From positions 1 through 8,744 of the forward strand of contig CAJKWP010000048.1 of the NCBI GenBank assembly GCA_905203645.1: a stretch of DNA of 8,744 bases. Reading direction: 5' to 3'. The DNA comes from an uncultured Christensenella sp. (GTDB taxonomy: Bacteria > Bacillota > Clostridia > Christensenellales > UBA1242). The notes under the pieces were generated by a model. It did not search any database. It saw only the letters and a program-made list of their open reading frames with translations, and had not been told where the DNA came from. This document shows, in pieces, positions 1 to 5,814 of this stretch. How positions within the stretch are numbered: position 1 is the stretch's first letter; the number at the start of each line of letters is the position of its first letter. The position numbers and the translations under genes are program-made.

Positions 1-589
1 CGAACCATTGTTCCGCAGATTTGATGCACATATATATTTGAAACCAGAAATTCAACAATGGCTGGAATGGGGAAGTGAAAAGAAGAAAAATTCTGACCAG
101 TTGAAAATTCATCCACTTGTAGCAAACTTTGTTGCAGCAAACAGGGAAAAAGTGTTTTATTCACCTTATGACAGTGAAGAGCCACCAAAGTATGCTGTTG
201 ACCCACGTGGTTGGGAACAGGTGAGTGACATAATATATGACAATGATGGATTCCTTGCAAAAGAACTTGTTGAAAACAAAGTTGGAAAAGAAATAGCGGC
301 AGCATTTATTGAATTTGCAAGAACTATTCCACTTGAAATCGAAGATGTTATGGATGACAACTTTGATATCGACGAAATCCCAAACAATTTTGATGCAAAA
401 TATGCCTTGGCAATGTCACTAAGGTATGCAGACTTTGAACAAATTGACAAAGTGCGCAAGTTTGTTGGCAAATATCTTGGCGGTGAAATACTTGCAATGT
501 ACGACAGCGTTTGGGTTGGCAAAGATGATGACAAAGCAATATTTTTGGAAAGATTGAAAAACAATAAAGCAAAAACGTTTGCTCAATAA
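1..589 (+). CDS. MoxR-type AAA+ ATPase, C-terminal part (5' end outside window)
   Basis: The frame is already open at base 2 and reads 195 residues to a TAA at 587-589; the true start lies upstream. The first residues, EPLFRRFDAHIYLKP, match the stretch after sensor 1 in MoxR-type AAA+ ATPases (usually '..nRF.h..l.p'), where an arginine lies near the ATP site. Next come WLEWG, IHPLVANFVAANRE and later DPRGWEQVSDII. These match the helical lid of ATPases that sit beside VWA-like metallopeptidases, which normally read 'W..WA', 'ihp.v..Fl' and 'tPR.We.vs'. The P-loop, Walker B and sensor 1 must lie outside the window. The likely role is an ATP-driven chaperone or remodelling ring working with the VWA protein two genes downstream. 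The family call comes from motif recognition. The partner role is inferred from gene order and is known for MoxR/VWA and RavA/ViaA systems. The next gene starts 15 nt after this stop, so the two are probably co-transcribed. Confidence 0.82.
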   Translation, partial: EPLFRRFDAHIYLKPEIQQWLEWGSEKKKNSDQLKIHPLVANFVAANREKVFYSPYDSEEPPKYAVDPRGWEQVSDIIYDNDGFLAKELVENKVGKEIAAAFIEFARTIPLEIEDVMDDNFDIDEIPNNFDAKYALAMSLRYADFEQIDKVRKFVGKYLGGEILAMYDSVWVGKDDDKAIFLERLKNNKAKTFAQ

Positions 590-604
590 AAAATGGAGAG
601 ATTT

Positions 605-1018
605 ATGAAGATTGAAGACAAAAAGAAGATTGCTCAGATTTTGAAAGACAACGAAAGATGGCCTGTAATTATTGAAGGAATCAGTGCCAAGTTGTTCAAG
701 AATGCTGTTGTGATACCTGCAAGCATCCCTTCAAGCGAACTTGGAACAAAAATTGATGACAAAGGGAATATTATTTTTCCTGATTGGCTCAATCAAATAA
801 AGAAAAAAGAAAATTTGGATCAACCAATAATTGTCTGTATTGAAGGTATTGAAAAAGTTGACCCAGATGATCAACAAAAATTTTATGGCATGCTCAAATA
901 CAACGGCATAAATGGTTACAGATTTTCAAGAGCAACAAGGATTGTCATAGCAACAAGTGATGCGTCAAAAATTTCAAAAGGAATTTCTGACCTTGCGTTG
1001 CTTGTAAAAGTGGAGTAA
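605..1018 (+). CDS. Small degenerate AAA+-like protein lacking a P-loop
   Basis: This encodes 137 residues. I start it at ATG 605 rather than the in-frame ATG at 593, because GGAG at 595-598 sits 6 nt before 605 and overlaps the 593 codon. The arrangement GGAG-6 nt-ATG is the same as for the next gene. The protein resembles the middle of a MoxR-type AAA+ domain. FPDWL (58-62) matches the 'P.Wl' segment before Walker B. IIVCIEGIEKV (75-85) is a Walker B strand in which the usual Asp-Glu pair reads Glu-Gly. QQKFYGMLKYNGING (90-104) matches the helix after Walker B. TRIVIATSD (111-119) is the sensor 1 strand, with Ser where Asn is usual. No GxxGxGK[ST] motif is present and the chain ends soon after sensor 1, so ATP hydrolysis by itself is unlikely. 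A regulatory or structural partner of the flanking proteins is an inference. It could instead be an independent short family that only looks AAA-like. Confidence 0.75.
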   Translation: MKIEDKKKIAQILKDNERWPVIIEGISAKLFKNAVVIPASIPSSELGTKIDDKGNIIFPDWLNQIKKKENLDQPIIVCIEGIEKVDPDDQQKFYGMLKYNGINGYRFSRATRIVIATSDASKISKGISDLALLVKVE

Positions 1019-1021
1019 TTT

Positions 1022-2437
1022 ATGGCACAAGAAAACCCAATTCAAGAAATGGTTGAAAATGTTAAAAATGGAATATTGAGCAAGTTTCCTTTGCTTGGTT
1101 CAACTATGTCAACATTGAAGTTTGAACCAACCACTGACATGGAAACCGCTGCAACTGACGGCGAAAAAGTGATATTCAATCCAGAATTTATGCAAAAATT
1201 GCCTTATGAACAAAAAGTTTTTGTTTTTGCTCACGAAATTATGCACGTGGCTTTTGATCATTTGACCAGAAGAAAAGACAAGGATTCGTATTGCTGGAAC
1301 CTTGCAACTGACTCGGTAATCAATCAAATGCTCAAGAATGCAAACTTGCCTATGCCCGAAGGTGTTGTGGACGTAGAATCGGCAAATGGAAAATCTGCCG
1401 AAGAAATGTATGTTGTATTTGAAGAAAAAAAGCAACGTGAAAAACAAAACGAATTGAGAAACAACAAGGACTATCAAGGTAATTCGCAAGGTGGTCAGTC
1501 TGGCAACAGCAATCCACAGGGTGGTCAGTCCGATGGCGGCAGTTCGCAAAATGGAGAAGGAAATCAGGATCAAAATGATGAATCTTTCGACGATTTGCAA
1601 AAGAAATATGATGAAAAGACTTTGGAAGGACAACACAAAAGTTGGGATGAGGCTATAAAGCGTGCCGAAAATACCAAGCAAAATGGCGGCGGCAAAAAAA
1701 CTCCAAGTGACATTGAAAAACAATTTTCAAAAAAGAACCAAGAATACAAAAAAGAACTTGCCAGACGAATTCGTGCAAACTTGAATGAAGAAAAGTATCA
1801 AATACAGCATGGTGGAATAGGTAATGGCGACGAAACATACAGGCAGTATGGAAAAGTTGGTGAGTCAAAAGAAATAGTATCTTGGAAAAAGATTTTGAAA
1901 AAAGAGTTGGAAAAAGATGAAGATCGTTGGTCATACAGAAGGGCAAGCGAAGAAAATGATTTTCAGGCAAGAATTGGTTCTGTTCAAATTCCAGATATGG
2001 GTGAAACCGAAGTTATGCTTGATGTCAGCGGTTCAGTTGATGACGACTTTGTAAAAGGCTTTTTAAGACAACTCAAACCACTTTTGAAACATTCAAAAAT
2101 CAAAGTTGGTTTTTTTGCAGATCGTGCAACAAGCGATTTTCAAGAAATAAAATCTTCAAAAGATATCGACAACTTGCGTATAATAAGACCCGGCATGGGA
2201 ACCAACATGGATGCAGCAGTTAAAGCATTTTCAAAATCAAAACACGTCAACAAAATTGTATTTACAGATGGTGAAGCGGGTGTGATGCCATCCAAAGAAA
2301 CAAAAAATACAAATGTGATATGGCTTGTTTATGAAAACGAAAACTTCAATCCTTGTTGTGGAAAAGTTGTGTACATTGATGGTTATCAACTCAAACAAAT
2401 AAAACAAATGTCAAATGCCGACGAATACAGTTTTTAA
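1022..2437 (+). CDS. VWA-like metallopeptidase-domain protein (DUF2201 type)
   Basis: This is a full-length protein of 471 residues. The N-terminal domain (about 1-135) carries AHEIMHVAFDH at 70-80, an HExxH zinc-site motif with a further His at 80. NLATDSVINQML (93-104) follows, as in the putative metallopeptidase domain of VWA-like (DUF2201) proteins. Residues about 150-240 form a hydrophilic low-complexity linker rich in Gly, Gln, Asn, Ser and Lys, including a repeated QGGQS. The C-terminal VWA-like domain has a metal-ion-dependent adhesion site: DVSGS (334-338), the Thr in GMGTNMD (391-397) and TDGE (415-418). No signal peptide or membrane segment is visible, so it is probably cytosolic. 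The start is supported by GGAG at 1012-1015, which lies inside the last codons of the previous gene and suggests translational coupling. The likely role is effector or substrate adaptor of the upstream AAA+ ATPase. Peptidase activity is not proven for this family. Confidence 0.88.
   Translation: MAQENPIQEMVENVKNGILSKFPLLGSTMSTLKFEPTTDMETAATDGEKVIFNPEFMQKLPYEQKVFVFAHEIMHVAFDHLTRRKDKDSYCWNLATDSVINQMLKNANLPMPEGVVDVESANGKSAEEMYVVFEEKKQREKQNELRNNKDYQGNSQGGQSGNSNPQGGQSDGGSSQNGEGNQDQNDESFDDLQKKYDEKTLEGQHKSWDEAIKRAENTKQNGGGKKTPSDIEKQFSKKNQEYKKELARRIRANLNEEKYQIQHGGIGNGDETYRQYGKVGESKEIVSWKKILKKELEKDEDRWSYRRASEENDFQARIGSVQIPDMGETEVMLDVSGSVDDDFVKGFLRQLKPLLKHSKIKVGFFADRATSDFQEIKSSKDIDNLRIIRPGMGTNMDAAVKAFSKSKHVNKIVFTDGEAGVMPSKETKNTNVIWLVYENENFNPCCGKVVYIDGYQLKQIKQMSNADEYSF
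1487..1531 (+). repeat. Short in-frame repeat encoding QGGQS twice
   Basis: The 11-base string GGTGGTCAGTC occurs at 1490-1500 and 1520-1530, exactly 30 bases (10 codons) apart. Both copies read QGGQS within the linker of the VWA-like protein (residues 156-160 and 166-170). It marks a disordered, length-variable linker rather than a mobile repeat. Confidence 0.6.
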
Positions 2438-2441
2438 AATC

Positions 2442-2477
2442 AAAACACTGGTGAATAATAAACCAGTGTTTTTTTTT
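2442..2477 (+). terminator. Intrinsic terminator after the VWA-like gene
   Basis: AAAACACTGGT at 2442-2452 pairs perfectly with ACCAGTGTTTT at 2462-2472 around a 9-nt loop, and a T run continues to 2477. It begins 5 bases after the stop of the VWA-like gene and separates that operon from the str operon. Confidence 0.92.
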
Positions 2478-2506
2478 GCACATATAAAAAATGTTTGAAG
2501 AAATGA

Positions 2507-2535
2507 TTGACAACGGTTGGGTTTTGTGTTATCTT
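2507..2535 (+). promoter_or_regulatory. Candidate promoter of the rpsL-rpsG-fusA operon
   Basis: A perfect -35 box, TTGACA (2507-2512), is followed after 17 bases by TATCTT (2530-2535), two mismatches from TATAAT. It lies 30 bases after the upstream terminator. Transcription would start near 2542, giving an rpsL leader of about 197 nt. The spacing and the -35 box are strong, and the -10 box is moderate. Confidence 0.6.
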
Positions 2536-2600
2536 TGTCATGGTCAAATGATTTTGACTGCCACTTGTGGTTATGCTGCAAGCGTGGGCTAGCTGAAAAA

Positions 2601-2609
2601 TGCTAAAAT
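2601..2609 (+). promoter_or_regulatory. Possible second rpsL promoter (extended -10 only)
   Basis: TGCTAAAAT is an extended -10 element, TGn plus TAAAAT. It is identical over nine bases to the -10 region of the tuf promoter at 5757-5765. No good -35 box lies 16-18 bases upstream, so it may be inactive or weak. If used, it would shorten the rpsL leader to about 120 nt. Confidence 0.3.
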
Positions 2610-2682
2610 ACACTATCAACGGCAGGTGACTTGTCACTGTATATGCTCGTGGGTGTCGTAATTTTAAAAAGTTTTTTTCAGC

Positions 2683-2720
2683 AATAAACCCTTGGCAACA
2701 AAGGTTTATTTTTTAATTTT
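2683..2720 (+). terminator. rpsL: Terminator-like stem (possible attenuator) before rpsL
   Basis: AATAAACC (2683-2690) pairs with GGTTTATT (2703-2710). The inner part adds TTG/CAA and closes with a GCAA tetraloop, a GNRA type. The mostly-T tract TTTTAATTTT follows at 2711-2720. The rpsL ribosome-binding site starts only 5 bases later, so the stem lies between promoter and gene and would act as an attenuator or partial terminator. The stem is A/T-rich and the T tract is interrupted, so termination may be incomplete. Confidence 0.6.
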
Positions 2721-2738
2721 TTATAAGGAGGAAAAAGT

Positions 2739-3110
2739 ATGCCTACAATCAACCAGTTGGTAAAGAAAGGAAGAAAGTCTTTTGACAGAAAAAGCAAATC
2801 TCCACTTCTTAACGAATGTCCACAAAAAAGGGGTGTATGTCTTTCTGTAAAGACCACATCACCAAAGAAGCCTAACTCAGCGCTCAGAAAAATTGCCAGA
2901 GTAAAACTTTCAAATGGACAAGAAGCAACTTGTTATATCCCAGGTATCGGACACAACTTGCAAGAACACAGCGTTGTACTTGTACGTGGTGGAAGGGTAA
3001 AAGACTTGCCTGGTGTACGTTATCACATTATTCGTGGAACACTTGATGCTTCTGGCGTTGCAAAAAGAAACCAATCCAGAAGTAAATACGGCGCAAAACG
3101 CCCTAAATAA
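2739..3110 (+). CDS. rpsL: Ribosomal protein S12 (uS12)
   Basis: This is a component of the 30S decoding centre that helps monitor codon-anticodon pairing. The 123-residue length is normal for bacterial S12. Recognisable segments are MPTINQLVKKGR (1-12), PQKRGVC (28-34), PKKPNSALRK (42-51), GHNLQEHSVV (71-80), GGRVKDLPGVRYH (84-96) and the C-terminal RSKYGAKRPK. Lys43, Lys88 and Asp89 are all present. Lys43 and Lys88 are the usual sites of streptomycin-resistance changes and Asp89 is the methylthiolation site of the family, so the protein looks streptomycin-sensitive. Small departures are Lys38 and Ser41 where many homologues have Tyr and Thr. AAGGAGG at 2725-2731 lies 7 nt before ATG and fixes the start. 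This is the first gene of the str operon, behind a long structured leader. Confidence 0.98.
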   Translation: MPTINQLVKKGRKSFDRKSKSPLLNECPQKRGVCLSVKTTSPKKPNSALRKIARVKLSNGQEATCYIPGIGHNLQEHSVVLVRGGRVKDLPGVRYHIIRGTLDASGVAKRNQSRSKYGAKRPK

Positions 3111-3127
3111 TCAAACAAAAAATTTAA

Positions 3128-3163
3128 AAAGGAGGATGTCAATTTTTAATTGACGAAAATATT
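3128..3163 (+). promoter_or_regulatory. rpsG: rpsG translation start with hairpin between SD and ATG
   Basis: The only strong Shine-Dalgarno sequence, GGAGG at 3131-3135, is 28 nt from the rpsG ATG at 3164, which is too far for normal initiation. The gap contains GTCAATT (3138-3144) and AATTGAC (3148-3154), a perfect 7-bp stem with a TTT loop. Folding out this hairpin leaves about 11 nt between SD and ATG, or 9 nt if the flanking T-G pair also forms. The structure is visible in the sequence; its role in initiation or in feedback control by S7 is inferred. Confidence 0.6.
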
Positions 3164-3637
3164 ATGCCAAGAAGAAATGCTGCCGTAAAGAAAGACGTGT
3201 TACCAGATCCAATATTTAACAGCAAAATTGTTACAAAATTGGTTAACCAAGTTATGTTAGACGGCAAAAAGGCAATCGCTCAAGGTATCGTATACGGAGC
3301 GTTTGACCAAATAAAAGAAAAAACTGGCTCAGAACCTTTGGAATATTTTAATCAAGCATTGGAAAACATTAAACCAGTACTTGAAACAAAAGGAAGAAGA
3401 GTTGGTGGTGCAACTTATCAAGTACCTATGGAAATCAGACCTGACAGAAGACAAACACTTGCTATAAGATGGCTTGTTTTGTTTGCAAGAAAAAGAAACG
3501 GTGAAAGAACTATGCAAGAAAAACTTGCTGGCGAAATCATGGACGCTTTCAACAACACAGGTAACTCAATCAAAAAACGTGATGAAATGCACAGAATGGC
3601 TGAAGCAAACAAAGCTTTTGCTCATTACAAATGGTAA
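3164..3637 (+). CDS. rpsG: Ribosomal protein S7 (uS7)
   Basis: S7 is a primary 16S rRNA-binding protein that nucleates assembly of the 30S head and lies near the exit site. The 157-residue length is within one of the common bacterial size. Typical segments are MPRRN (1-5), VLPDPIFNSKIVTKLVN, VMLDGKKAIAQ, RRVGGATYQVPMEIRP, RRQTLAIRWLV, ARKRNGERTM and the C-terminal MAEANKAFAHYKW. The start is set by homology because MPRR is the conserved N-terminus, not by spacing: the SD is unusually distant, with a hairpin between. The gene lies 53 nt after rpsL and 12 nt before fusA. In E. coli, S7 represses its own operon by binding the rpsL-rpsG gap, so the hairpin here is a possible analogous site, though nothing in it proves S7 binding. 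Confidence 0.98.
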   Translation: MPRRNAAVKKDVLPDPIFNSKIVTKLVNQVMLDGKKAIAQGIVYGAFDQIKEKTGSEPLEYFNQALENIKPVLETKGRRVGGATYQVPMEIRPDRRQTLAIRWLVLFARKRNGERTMQEKLAGEIMDAFNNTGNSIKKRDEMHRMAEANKAFAHYKW

Positions 3638-3649
3638 CAGGGGGTATAT

Positions 3650-5725
3650 ATGGCTAAAGAAGATTTACATTTAACCAGAAACGTTGGTATCATGGCTCAC
3701 ATTGATGCCGGCAAAACAACCACAACCGAAAGAATACTTTTCTACACCGGAAAAAGCCACAAAATCGGTGAAGTTCATGATGGTCAAGCTACCATGGACT
3801 GGATGGCACAAGAACAAGAACGTGGTATCACCATTACTTCTGCTTGTACAACTTGCAGTTGGAAAAACCACAAAATCAACATCATTGATACTCCTGGACA
3901 CGTTGACTTCACAATCGAAGTTTTGCGTTCACTCAAAGTTTTGGACGGTGCTGTGCTTGTACTTTCTGCTCGTGACAAAGTTCAACCACAAACAGAAACA
4001 GTTTGGCGTCAAGCAACCGAATGTAAAGTTCCAGTTATCATTTATGTAAACAAAATGGATCGTGATGACGCATATTTTGACAAATGCGTTGAATCTGTAA
4101 AACTCAGACTTCACACAACACCACTTCCACTTCAAATGCCAATAGGAATGGCTGAAGATTTCAAAGGTATTATCGACCTTTTGACAATGAAAGCGTTTGT
4201 TCCAGAAGACGAAATGGGGCAAATTATCGACGAAGTTGAAATTCCAGCTGAATATTTGGAAGAAGCAAAGAAAAGAAGAGTTGAACTTGTTGAAGCTGTT
4301 GCTGAAACAGATGACGCTTTGCTTGAAAAGTACTTCAATGGTGAAGAACTGAGCATAGACGAACTTAAAAAAGCAATCAGAAAAGCAACAATCGCAAAAA
4401 CATTGACACCAATGCTTTGCGGAAGTTCATACAAAAACAAAGGTGTTCAAAACCTTTTGGACGCTATGGTGGACTACTTGCCATCGCCACTTGATATCGA
4501 TGCTATCAAAGGTATCAACCCAGATACAGGCGAAGAAGAAGAAAGACACCCAGATGCAAATGCTCCACTTGCTGGTCTTGCATTCAAAATCGCATCTGAC
4601 CCATTTGTTGGTTCACTTACTTTCTTCCGTGTTTACAGTGGTACACTCAAAGCTGGTACTTATGTTTACAACGCAAACAACGGAAAAACCGAACGTGTTG
4701 GACGTCTTATCCGTATGCACGCAAACAATCGTACCGAAATTCAAGAAGTTGGCGCAGGTGACATCGCTGCTATCGTTGGACTCAAAGATACAATCACTGG
4801 GCACACACTTTGCGATGAAAAACACCCAATTCAACTTGAATCAATGAAATTCCCAGACCCAGTTATTCAACTTGCTATCGAACCAAAAACAAAAGATATG
4901 CAAGAAAAAATGAGTTTGGCACTTGGAAAACTTTCTCGTGAAGATCCTTCATTCCGTGTTTCAACAAACCAAGAAACAGGACAAACACTTATCTCTGGTA
5001 TGGGCGAACTTCACTTGGAAATCATCGTTGACAGACTTTTGCGTGAATTCAAGGTAGAAGCAAATGTTGGTGATCCACAAGTTGCTTACCGTGAAACTAT
5101 CAGAAAACCTGTCAAAGCCGAAGGTAAATTTATCCGTCAGAGCGGTGGTAAAGGTCAATACGGACACTGTCTTATTGAAATGGAACCACTTGAACCAGGC
5201 AGTGGATATGAATTCGTTGACAAAACAGTTGGTGGTTCAATTCCAAAAGAATTTATCCAACCAATCAACAACGGTATCATCGAAGCAAAACAAACTGGTG
5301 TTCTTGCAGGATATGAAACAGTTGACTTCCGCGTAACCGTTTATGATGGTTCTTACCACGATGTCGACTCATCAGAAATGGCATTTAAGATTGCCGGCTC
5401 AATGGCATTCAAAGATGGTGCTTCAAAAGCAAACCCAGTATTGCTTGAACCAATTATGAAAGTTCAGGTTGAACTTCCAGATGAATATTTGGGAACAGTT
5501 ATGGGTAACCTTACATCTCGCCGTGGAATGCTTACAGGTAACGAAACAAAACCTGGCGTACAAGTTATCAACGCCGAAGTTCCACTTTCAGAAATGTTCG
5601 GTTATGCAACAACTCTTCGTTCACAAACCCAAGGACGTGGTACATTTACAATGGAATTTTTGAAATATGCCGAAGTTCCAAAGTCTGTGGCTGAGAAGAT
5701 TATTGGAGAGAGAAGTAAAAAATAG
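3650..5725 (+). CDS. fusA: Translation elongation factor G
   Basis: EF-G is the GTPase that drives translocation of tRNA and mRNA on the ribosome and takes part in ribosome recycling. The 691-residue length is normal. The GTPase motifs are AHIDAGKT (16-23), RGITI (58-62), DTPGH (80-84), NKMD (134-137) and the G5 region CGSSYKNKG (257-265). Domain II begins near 305. Domain III includes GMGELHLE (450-457). Domain IV has SGGKGQYGH (498-506) and the tip region GSYHDVDSSEMAFK (567-580). Domain V follows to the end. AGGGGG at 3639-3644 lies 5 nt before ATG and 12 nt separate it from rpsG. The segment after DTPGH is atypical. VLRSLKVLDGAVLVLSA (91-107) has Leu92 where EF-G usually has Glu, and LVLSARDKVQ partly resembles ribosomal-protection proteins. 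All other features and the gene context support ordinary EF-G. Confidence 0.97.
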   Translation: MAKEDLHLTRNVGIMAHIDAGKTTTTERILFYTGKSHKIGEVHDGQATMDWMAQEQERGITITSACTTCSWKNHKINIIDTPGHVDFTIEVLRSLKVLDGAVLVLSARDKVQPQTETVWRQATECKVPVIIYVNKMDRDDAYFDKCVESVKLRLHTTPLPLQMPIGMAEDFKGIIDLLTMKAFVPEDEMGQIIDEVEIPAEYLEEAKKRRVELVEAVAETDDALLEKYFNGEELSIDELKKAIRKATIAKTLTPMLCGSSYKNKGVQNLLDAMVDYLPSPLDIDAIKGINPDTGEEEERHPDANAPLAGLAFKIASDPFVGSLTFFRVYSGTLKAGTYVYNANNGKTERVGRLIRMHANNRTEIQEVGAGDIAAIVGLKDTITGHTLCDEKHPIQLESMKFPDPVIQLAIEPKTKDMQEKMSLALGKLSREDPSFRVSTNQETGQTLISGMGELHLEIIVDRLLREFKVEANVGDPQVAYRETIRKPVKAEGKFIRQSGGKGQYGHCLIEMEPLEPGSGYEFVDKTVGGSIPKEFIQPINNGIIEAKQTGVLAGYETVDFRVTVYDGSYHDVDSSEMAFKIAGSMAFKDGASKANPVLLEPIMKVQVELPDEYLGTVMGNLTSRRGMLTGNETKPGVQVINAEVPLSEMFGYATTLRSQTQGRGTFTMEFLKYAEVPKSVAEKIIGERSKK

Positions 5726-5735
5726 TAAAAAACGC

Positions 5736-5765
5736 TTGATTATTGTGTGAGATTTGTGCTAAAAT
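5736..5765 (+). promoter_or_regulatory. tuf: tuf promoter with extended -10 and overlapping inverted repeat
   Basis: TTGATT (5736-5741) is followed after 18 bases by TAAAAT (5760-5765), preceded by TGC, which makes an extended -10. It lies in the 89-bp fusA-tuf gap and would let tuf be transcribed separately from the str operon. A perfect 8-bp inverted repeat, TGAGATTT (5748-5755) and AAATCTCA (5762-5769), covers the -10. No terminator T tract follows, so readthrough from fusA is also likely. Confidence 0.6.
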
Positions 5766-5814
5766 CTCAGTGTTTGAGAATTAAATCAAAAATTTAAAAA
5801 GGAGAATTTTAAAA

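Larger units (their letters stand above)
2542..2738 (+). promoter_or_regulatory. rpsL: Structured 5' leader of rpsL
   Basis: The gene-free stretch 2438-2738 holds the upstream terminator, the promoter and this leader. Several local hairpins can be drawn. GGTCAAA (2542-2548) pairs with TTTGACT (2553-2559), with one G-T pair and a TGAT loop. CAG(G)TGA (2623-2629) pairs with TCACTG (2634-2639) around CTTG with one bulged G. TAGC (2590-2593) can pair with GCTA (2602-2605). A terminator-like stem follows at 2683-2720. I see no match to an RNA family I can name. The length, the stems and the terminal T tract suggest regulation of S12 operon expression by attenuation or by a ribosomal protein. That function is inferred. 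Confidence 0.5.

Noticed and set aside
593..604. ATG at 593 as the start of the small AAA-like gene.
   Set aside because: No SD precedes it at a useful distance, and the GGAG overlapping this codon is correctly placed for ATG 605, matching the next gene's layout.
2491..2592. Plus-strand reading frame of 33 codons starting at ATG 2491.
   Set aside because: It has no ribosome-binding site and contains the rpsL promoter, so it would start upstream of the transcript. It is probably chance.
2739..3110. Possible streptomycin-resistant S12.
   Set aside because: Lys43 and Lys88, the usual resistance positions, are unchanged.
3136..3153. ATG directly after the rpsG SD, opening a five-codon frame.
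   Set aside because: There is no space between SD and ATG for initiation and the frame ends at once. The conserved S7 N-terminus begins at 3164.
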